DNA of 10,107 bases, taken from Tardiphaga sp. (GTDB lineage: Bacteria; Pseudomonadota; Alphaproteobacteria; Rhizobiales; Xanthobacteraceae). Each line of letters opens with the position of its first letter. The first letter of the stretch is position 1. The stretch lies in contig JACMOT010000415.1 of the NCBI GenBank assembly GCA_014377915.1, positions 1 to 10,107 on the forward strand, read 5' to 3'. Below are positions 6,484 through 10,107 of the stretch, one piece after another. The position numbers were made by a program, and so were the translations under genes. The notes below the pieces were generated by a model that had not been told where the DNA came from, searched no databases, and worked only from the letters and a program-made list of their open reading frames with translations.

Positions 6484-6947
6484 GGTGTGGCCCGTCTGAG
6501 GTCCGCAATGCGGGAAATGGATGGGGAAAGAAAAATGAACAACAACGGAATTAATTAAAATGGGTCGGCAGTTAAAAACTGATCGTGCACGCGGGCGGGC
6601 CTCAAAGGCAAGCCCGATGCGGGACGAGGGTTGCGAAAATCTTAAAATGGTCAGGCTCGTCCAAATCGCCGGCAACCCGCGCGCGCCGGGTGCGACACGC
6701 CGTGCAGGCGCGAGAAGCGCGCCGGCGCCCCGGGAATGGCGGCCCGCGCGAGGTGGGCGGAAGCCGGTGACCAGATCGATCGACCGGGCGCTTCGCCCGC
6801 CGCGTTACTGATGCCGGGCGGATGTCCGGCGATGGCGCGAGCCACGGCTATTCCTTGAGCCGGGCGATCCGCCCCAAAGGCCATCAACGTTGCGGCGCAT
6901 GCCGTGTCAGGGGCTGGCCGATCTCGGACCGGCCAGGTCCATGTCGA
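6484..6947. other. 464-bp gene-poor region with inverted repeats
   Basis: No convincing gene is visible. The left part (about 6530-6580) is AT-rich, with a palindrome cagtt-aaa-aactg at 6569-6581, and may carry the promoter of the NTF2-like gene. The right part is very GC-rich. It has a tight hairpin cgggcg-ctt-cgcccg (6785-6799), an 8-bp inverted repeat gggcggat/atccgccc (6816-6823 and 6867-6874), and a 7-bp stem ctggccg/cggccag (6914-6920 and 6930-6936). The last lies just after the stop of the 46-aa gene and may act at its 3' end. A structured small RNA is possible but matches none of the RNAs I checked by eye (tmRNA, RNase P, SRP). Confidence 0.5.
6651..6845 (-). CDS. Doubtful 64-codon ORF with a good Shine-Dalgarno
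   Basis: GTG 6845 to TGA 6651 is preceded by aaggaat four bases upstream. The surrounding 13-mer cggctattccttg is identical to the one before the 139-aa protein gene. The product is Ala/Arg/Pro/Gly-rich (starting ARAIAGHPPG after the GTG), with no domain, signal or membrane segment. Such composition is expected from any open frame in GC-rich DNA. It is listed because it would otherwise fill an empty stretch; it is more likely not a gene. Confidence 0.2.
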   Translation of the reverse strand: MARAIAGHPPGISNAAGEAPGRSIWSPASAHLARAAIPGAPARFSRLHGVSHPARAGCRRFGRA

Positions 6948-7088
6948 TTATTTCTTGTTCGGCGCCGAACCGGCCGGTGTCTTGCTGGCCGCGAACGGAT
7001 TGACGTTGGCGACGCCCCCCTTCTTCAGGTTCTTGTCGGACTTCGGTTTCTTCTTTTCCTTGTTCGACTTCATTTGACCTTTGGCCAT
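6948..7088 (-). CDS. Small Lys-rich basic protein, 46 aa
   Basis: Forty-six residues from ATG 7088 to TAA 6948. It starts MAKGQMKSNKEKKKPKSDKN and continues LKKGGVANVNPFAASK to the end PNKK. About a quarter of the residues are Lys. It has no hydrophobic segment or cysteine, so it is probably disordered and able to bind nucleic acid or the ribosome; that is inference. The start is well set by gaggac (about 7095-7100) at proper distance. The MAKGQ.KSNKEKKKPK opening resembles short conserved hypothetical proteins I associate with Bradyrhizobium-type genomes. It lies 149 bases downstream of the chemoreceptor gene on the same strand; that gap may hold its own promoter. Confidence 0.8.
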   Translation of the reverse strand: MAKGQMKSNKEKKKPKSDKNLKKGGVANVNPFAASKTPAGSAPNKK

Positions 7089-7119
7089 GACGATGTCCTC
7101 GGCGCCCGGTGGATGGATT

Positions 7120-7150
7120 CGGCGCGCTTGATAAGTAACAGGTCGCGCCG
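7120..7150. promoter_or_regulatory. Inverted repeat upstream of the Lys-rich protein gene
   Basis: cggcgcg (7120-7126) and cgcgccg (7144-7150) flank a 17-base AT-richer spacer about 32-62 bases before ATG 7088. This is the expected position for a promoter with an operator. No clear -35/-10 pair can be assigned. Confidence 0.3.
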
Positions 7151-7237
7151 GCTTTGTAAGTGTGGCGACGGCGCGCGTTAGCCGCCTGGCCGCGGGCGTT
7201 CTCGACTGCGTGAATCAGGCGGACTGAGCAACACCGG

Positions 7238-9319
7238 CTACGCCGCCCGGACGTCGGCGAGGAAGCGATCAACCTGGCTGGCGAGATCCCGCGACTGGGT
7301 GGATAGCTGTTCGGCAGCCCCGAGCACTTGGGTCGCCGCGGCGCCGGTGTCGTTGGCGGCCTCCTGAACGCCGGAAATATTCAACGTCACCTGCTTGGTG
7401 CCCTGCGCCGCTTCCTGCACGTTGCGGGCGATTTCGCGCGTTGCCGAGCCCTGTTCCTCGATCGCCGCGGCAATGGCCTGGCCGATTTGCTCGATCTCGG
7501 TGATCACGCCAACCACGTCGCGGATCGCCGCGACGGCCTCGTCACTGGCGCCCTGGATGGCCGCGACCTGCTCGGAAATTTCCGTGGTCGCTTGCGCCGT
7601 CTGGCCGGCGAGCGATTTCACCTCGGAGGCGACCACGGCGAAGCCGCGGCCGGCTTCGCCGGCGCGCGCGGCCTCGATGGTCGCATTGAGCGCCAGCAGA
7701 TTGGTTTGCGCGGCGATATTCTGGATCAGGATCACCACATCGCCGATCTTCTGCGCGCCGAGCGCGAGCGACTGCGCGGTGTCGCCGGTTCGGCGCGCAT
7801 CCTCGACCGCCCGTGCCGAGATCTGGGCGGACTGGGCGACCTGGCGGCCGATCTCGGCGATCGAGGTGGTCAGCTCTTCCGTGGCGCTCGCCACCGTCTG
7901 CACGTTTGAAGAGGTCTGTCCGGATACCTCCGCGACAACGCCGGCCTGCCGATTCGTGCTGGAGGCGGTCGACGACATCGATCGCGCCGCCGTCTCCATG
8001 GTCGCGGAAGACGACGACAGTCCGTTCACCAGCTCGCTGACCCGGACCTCGAACGATTTCGTCAGCTCATCGAGCAGGCCGGCGCGGCGCATCTTGGCAT
8101 CGCTTTCCGCCGATTGCTCCAACGCCAGGCGTCTGGCCGTGATCATATTATCCTTGAATACCTGGACGGCGGCGGCCATTGCGCCGATCTCGTCGTGCCG
8201 ATCGCTGGCAGCAGTCTCCTCGGAGGCGTCGCCGCCGGCGAGCCGTGTCATCGAGGCGGTGATGTCGACGATTGGCTGCACGATCCGGCGCCGGACCACG
8301 ATGACCATGGTGACACTGGCGGCGGCGACCGCGAGCAGCACCGCCAGCGCGACCACGAAGCTGACCCGGGCGCCGTCATAGGCCGAGGCCAGCAGTAGTT
8401 CGGCATTGTCGTATAGCGCCTCGCGGACATCGATGACGGAATTCAGGCCGAACTGCGATTCGACGTAGAAGGCGTCGACGTCGTGTTCGTAAATGCCGCT
8501 CACGGCGCCGGCCCTGATCATCTTCAACTCATTACCCAGACGCTCGACATAGGCCGTATTCATCTTGTCGAGCGCGGCCACGACGTTTCCGGGTGTCGCG
8601 GGATTACCACGCAATTCCAGCAGCGTGGCGAGCGCCTGGTCGGAGCCGCCTTGCAATCGGCTCAGATCCAGCCGCTCGGCCTCGGTGCCGACGCGGCGGG
8701 CGCCGATCATGCTCTTGTGCGCGCTGGCACTGAATCCGCCGACGTCGCGCAACACCCAGGCGGCGTTGGCGTAGGTCGATTGCCGGTAGGCGTCGCCATT
8801 GCTGGCAGCCATCTTGCGAATCTGCTCGGCAAGCAGAGCGGTGACGGTGGCATTGAGCGCGACATTGTCGGAGACGATTTTCTTCGCGGCATCGCGACGC
8901 GCTTCCGACGGTCCCGCGATCGCGCTATCGATGGCGCCGCGCAGCGCCTTGAAGCGGCGGTTGATGTCGTCGATCTTCGGGATGATCTCCGCGTTGTCTT
9001 CGAAAGCGTCGACCTTGGTTGTCCGGATCTGATTCATCTTGTCGACAGCGCCGTCAGTGAGCCTGCGGACGCTTTCGAGTTCGGTTCGCATCTTCGGCTC
9101 GACCACCGCGGGTCCGAACAGGATGTTGGTGGAGAAGCCGCGCTCCGGATTCACATAGCGCGGGATGTTGCCGACGGCCCGCACCAGCGCCAGTCGCCCT
9201 TGCGCGGTGGCGACCTTGTCCATGGTGTCGTATTTGGTGGCGGCGACATAGACCGCCAGACCGCCGCCGGTGGCCGACAGAGCCGCGATCGTAAGCGTCA
9301 GCAAGGTACCGATTTTCAT
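7238..9319 (-). CDS. Methyl-accepting chemotaxis protein
   Basis: A 693-aa transmembrane chemoreceptor that would signal through CheA/CheW. TM1 is about residues 5-27 and a long, mainly helical periplasmic region about 28-317. TM2 is about 319-343 and HAMP about 344-397 ([22 protein letters not shown], then [16 protein letters not shown]). The cytoplasmic signalling domain spans about 420-690. The hairpin tip is intact: [20 protein letters not shown] followed by [17 protein letters not shown] (535-571). It ends FLADVRAA, so no CheR/CheB pentapeptide is present. The sensor region has an NPERGFSTN segment (58-66) recalling the ERG motif of NIT-type helical sensors; the ligand is unknown. ATG 9319 is preferred; TTG 9322 directly before it is an alternative. 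It is transcribed divergently from a solute-binding protein gene. Confidence 0.96.
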   Translation of the reverse strand: MKIGTLLTLTIAALSATGGGLAVYVAATKYDTMDKVATAQGRLALVRAVGNIPRYVNPERGFSTNILFGPAVVEPKMRTELESVRRLTDGAVDKMNQIRTTKVDAFEDNAEIIPKIDDINRRFKALRGAIDSAIAGPSEARRDAAKKIVSDNVALNATVTALLAEQIRKMAASNGDAYRQSTYANAAWVLRDVGGFSASAHKSMIGARRVGTEAERLDLSRLQGGSDQALATLLELRGNPATPGNVVAALDKMNTAYVERLGNELKMIRAGAVSGIYEHDVDAFYVESQFGLNSVIDVREALYDNAELLLASAYDGARVSFVVALAVLLAVAAASVTMVIVVRRRIVQPIVDITASMTRLAGGDASEETAASDRHDEIGAMAAAVQVFKDNMITARRLALEQSAESDAKMRRAGLLDELTKSFEVRVSELVNGLSSSSATMETAARSMSSTASSTNRQAGVVAEVSGQTSSNVQTVASATEELTTSIAEIGRQVAQSAQISARAVEDARRTGDTAQSLALGAQKIGDVVILIQNIAAQTNLLALNATIEAARAGEAGRGFAVVASEVKSLAGQTAQATTEISEQVAAIQGASDEAVAAIRDVVGVITEIEQIGQAIAAAIEEQGSATREIARNVQEAAQGTKQVTLNISGVQEAANDTGAAATQVLGAAEQLSTQSRDLASQVDRFLADVRAA

Positions 9320-9351
9320 CAAAACACCGTCGAAAAATTTGAATAGGTAAA

Positions 9352-9368
9352 TATAGCGCTAGGCTATA
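9352..9368. promoter_or_regulatory. AT-rich palindrome between chemoreceptor and binding-protein genes
   Basis: tatagc-gctag-gctata (9352-9368) is a 6-bp inverted repeat around a 5-bp centre. It lies in the AT-rich part (about 9335-9385) of the divergent intergenic region, 33 bases upstream of the chemoreceptor start and 127 before the binding-protein start. It could be an operator or overlap a -10 element for either direction. This is inference from symmetry and position. Confidence 0.4.
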
Positions 9369-9398
9369 GGTATTTAATTAAACTTCCCTGAAGGTGGT

Positions 9399-9428
9399 AT
9401 GAAATCGGGCGAAGCGTTCGCGATGTGA
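9399..9428 (+). CDS. Possible 9-residue leader peptide
   Basis: ATG 9399 to TGA 9426-9428 encodes MKSGEAFAM and has aaggtgg (9391-9397) directly upstream, a better Shine-Dalgarno than many real genes here. It lies 66 bases before the solute-binding protein start. It could be a regulatory leader ORF or chance. Confidence 0.2.
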   Translation: MKSGEAFAM

Positions 9429-9494
9429 CGTCGCCGGGCGGATGCATGATGTGAAGCGGCGCGAATAGATCATGGCGCCACCGGGAGAATGAAG

Positions 9495-10107
9495 ATGCTT
9501 GGGCTGCGATCGATGATGGTGATGGTGATGGTGGCGGCGTCTCCGGCTTTCGCCCAATCGCCTTCACCGGACGTGCTGCGCGATCTGGCGCCGACTGGTC
9601 AACTTCGCGCCGCGATCAATTTCGGCAACAGCGTGCTGGCGCAGAAGGGTCCTGATGGCGCGCCGCGCGGTGTCTCGGCGGATCTTGCCGCCGAGCTGGC
9701 GAAGCGGCTCGGCGTGCCAGTCGCGTTCGTGCCGTTTGAGGCTGCTGGTAAAGTGTTTGAAGGCGCCAGGGCTGGAATCTGGGATGTCGGCTTCATGGCG
9801 ATCGAGCCGGTGCGGGCCGCCGAGGTGATGTTCACCGCGCCCTATGTGATCATCGAGGGCACCTACATGGTGCGGCGGGAATCACCGTTCAGGGACGTCG
9901 GCGAGGTCGACCAGCCTGGCATCAAGATCGCGGTCGGCCTCGGCTCGGCCTATGACCTGTATCTGACCCGCACGATCAAACAGGCCACCCTGCTGCGCGC
10001 CGCCACCGGCGGCGGCACCGCGATGATCGAGATGTTCGTCAACGACCGGCTCGACGTCGCCTCCGGCGTGCGCCAGCAGCTCGACGCCTATGCCAAGGAC
10101 CATCCCG
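9495..10107 (+). CDS. Periplasmic solute-binding protein of an ABC transporter, family 3, 3' end outside window
   Basis: The first 204 residues of an SBP_bac_3-type protein, the class that delivers amino acids and similar small polar solutes to ABC permeases. A short signal peptide has a Met/Val-rich core and probable cleavage after PAFA (residue 20). The mature part shows the family order: LRAAINFGNSVLA, GAPRGVSADLAAELAKRLGV, then WDVGFMAIEPVRAAEVMFTAPY. The hinge into lobe 2 follows (GIKIAVGLGSAYDLYLTRTI, then MIEMFVNDRLDVASGVRQQLD). ATG 9495 is chosen because gggag (9483-9487) is seven bases upstream; ATG 9489 in frame is too close to it. The frame is open to the window end. The chemoreceptor is divergent. 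Transporter permease and ATPase genes, if present, lie beyond the window. Confidence 0.92.
   Translation, partial: MLGLRSMMVMVMVAASPAFAQSPSPDVLRDLAPTGQLRAAINFGNSVLAQKGPDGAPRGVSADLAAELAKRLGVPVAFVPFEAAGKVFEGARAGIWDVGFMAIEPVRAAEVMFTAPYVIIEGTYMVRRESPFRDVGEVDQPGIKIAVGLGSAYDLYLTRTIKQATLLRAATGGGTAMIEMFVNDRLDVASGVRQQLDAYAKDHP
9516..9533 (+). repeat. Three ATGGTG hexamers in the signal-peptide coding region
   Basis: ATGGTG occurs three times in a row (9516-9533) and encodes Met-Val-Met-Val-Met-Val in the hydrophobic core of the signal peptide. Gain or loss of a unit would keep the frame and change core length by two residues. Confidence 0.8.

Noticed and set aside
6560..6811. 83-codon plus-strand frame in the gene-poor gap
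   Set aside because: Weak Shine-Dalgarno and Arg/Pro-rich product with no domain; typical of spurious frames in GC-rich DNA.
6822..7272. Plus- and minus-strand frames of about 120 codons overlapping the Lys-rich protein
   Set aside because: The 46-aa frame has the better start, Shine-Dalgarno and composition; these frames are shadows of it.
7395..8381. 328-codon plus-strand frame opposite the chemoreceptor
   Set aside because: Antisense to the signalling and HAMP coding region; Ser/Ala/Thr-rich product with no domain.
8483..9346. 287-codon plus-strand frame opposite the chemoreceptor sensor region
   Set aside because: Antisense shadow, and it would run through the chemoreceptor start and promoter area.
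9364..9567. 67-codon minus-strand frame in the divergent gap
   Set aside because: It overlaps the binding-protein start and AT-rich control region, and its product has no signal or domain.

Overview
The window is high-GC, gene-dense DNA from an alphaproteobacterium, most likely of the Bradyrhizobium/Rhodopseudomonas group. This rests on the L25(Ctc)-pth-ychF gene order, an L25 with a long Ala/Pro/Lys tail, several small rhizobial-type conserved proteins, and a large GC-rich intergenic palindrome of the kind common in that family. It looks like ordinary chromosome: I see no transposase, integrase, phage gene, CRISPR array, rRNA or tRNA.

Layout. (1) 1-2282, plus strand: a translation block made of the 3' part of the L25/Ctc gene, peptidyl-tRNA hydrolase (pth) and the GTPase ychF, closely spaced and probably one operon. 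(2) 2283-2442: a roughly 130-bp imperfect palindrome. (3) 2443-3866: a small DUF4282-like membrane protein on the minus strand, divergent from a tandem pair of MaoC-like hot-dog hydratase genes on the plus strand. (4) 3867-4892: three small genes of unknown function. These are a 47-aa one-pass membrane protein (+), a 45-aa one-pass membrane protein with a GTG start (-), and a 139-aa helical, coiled-coil-like protein (-) with a clear intrinsic terminator. (5) 5034-6483, minus strand: a 294-aa exported protein that may end in a beta-barrel, and an NTF2/SnoaL-like protein. (6) 6484-6947: a gene-poor GC-rich gap with inverted repeats and one doubtful 64-codon ORF. (7) 6948-7088, minus strand: a 46-aa Lys-rich protein. 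(8) 7238-9319, minus strand: a methyl-accepting chemotaxis protein. (9) 9495-10107, plus strand: the first 204 codons of a family-3 periplasmic solute-binding protein, divergent from the chemoreceptor across an AT-rich 175-bp gap.

The first block serves translation: ribosome assembly and stress, recycling of stalled peptidyl-tRNA, and a ribosome-associated ATPase/GTPase. The MaoC pair probably acts on acyl-CoA substrates. The chemoreceptor and binding protein share one control region and may form a sensing pair, though that is inference from arrangement only. Three small genes (47, 45 and 46 codons) were found by reading start, Shine-Dalgarno and stop by eye. I found no strong candidate for a wholly new system; the best leads are the chemoreceptor/binding-protein pair, the small membrane proteins around 4.0-4.3 kb and the exported 294-aa protein.
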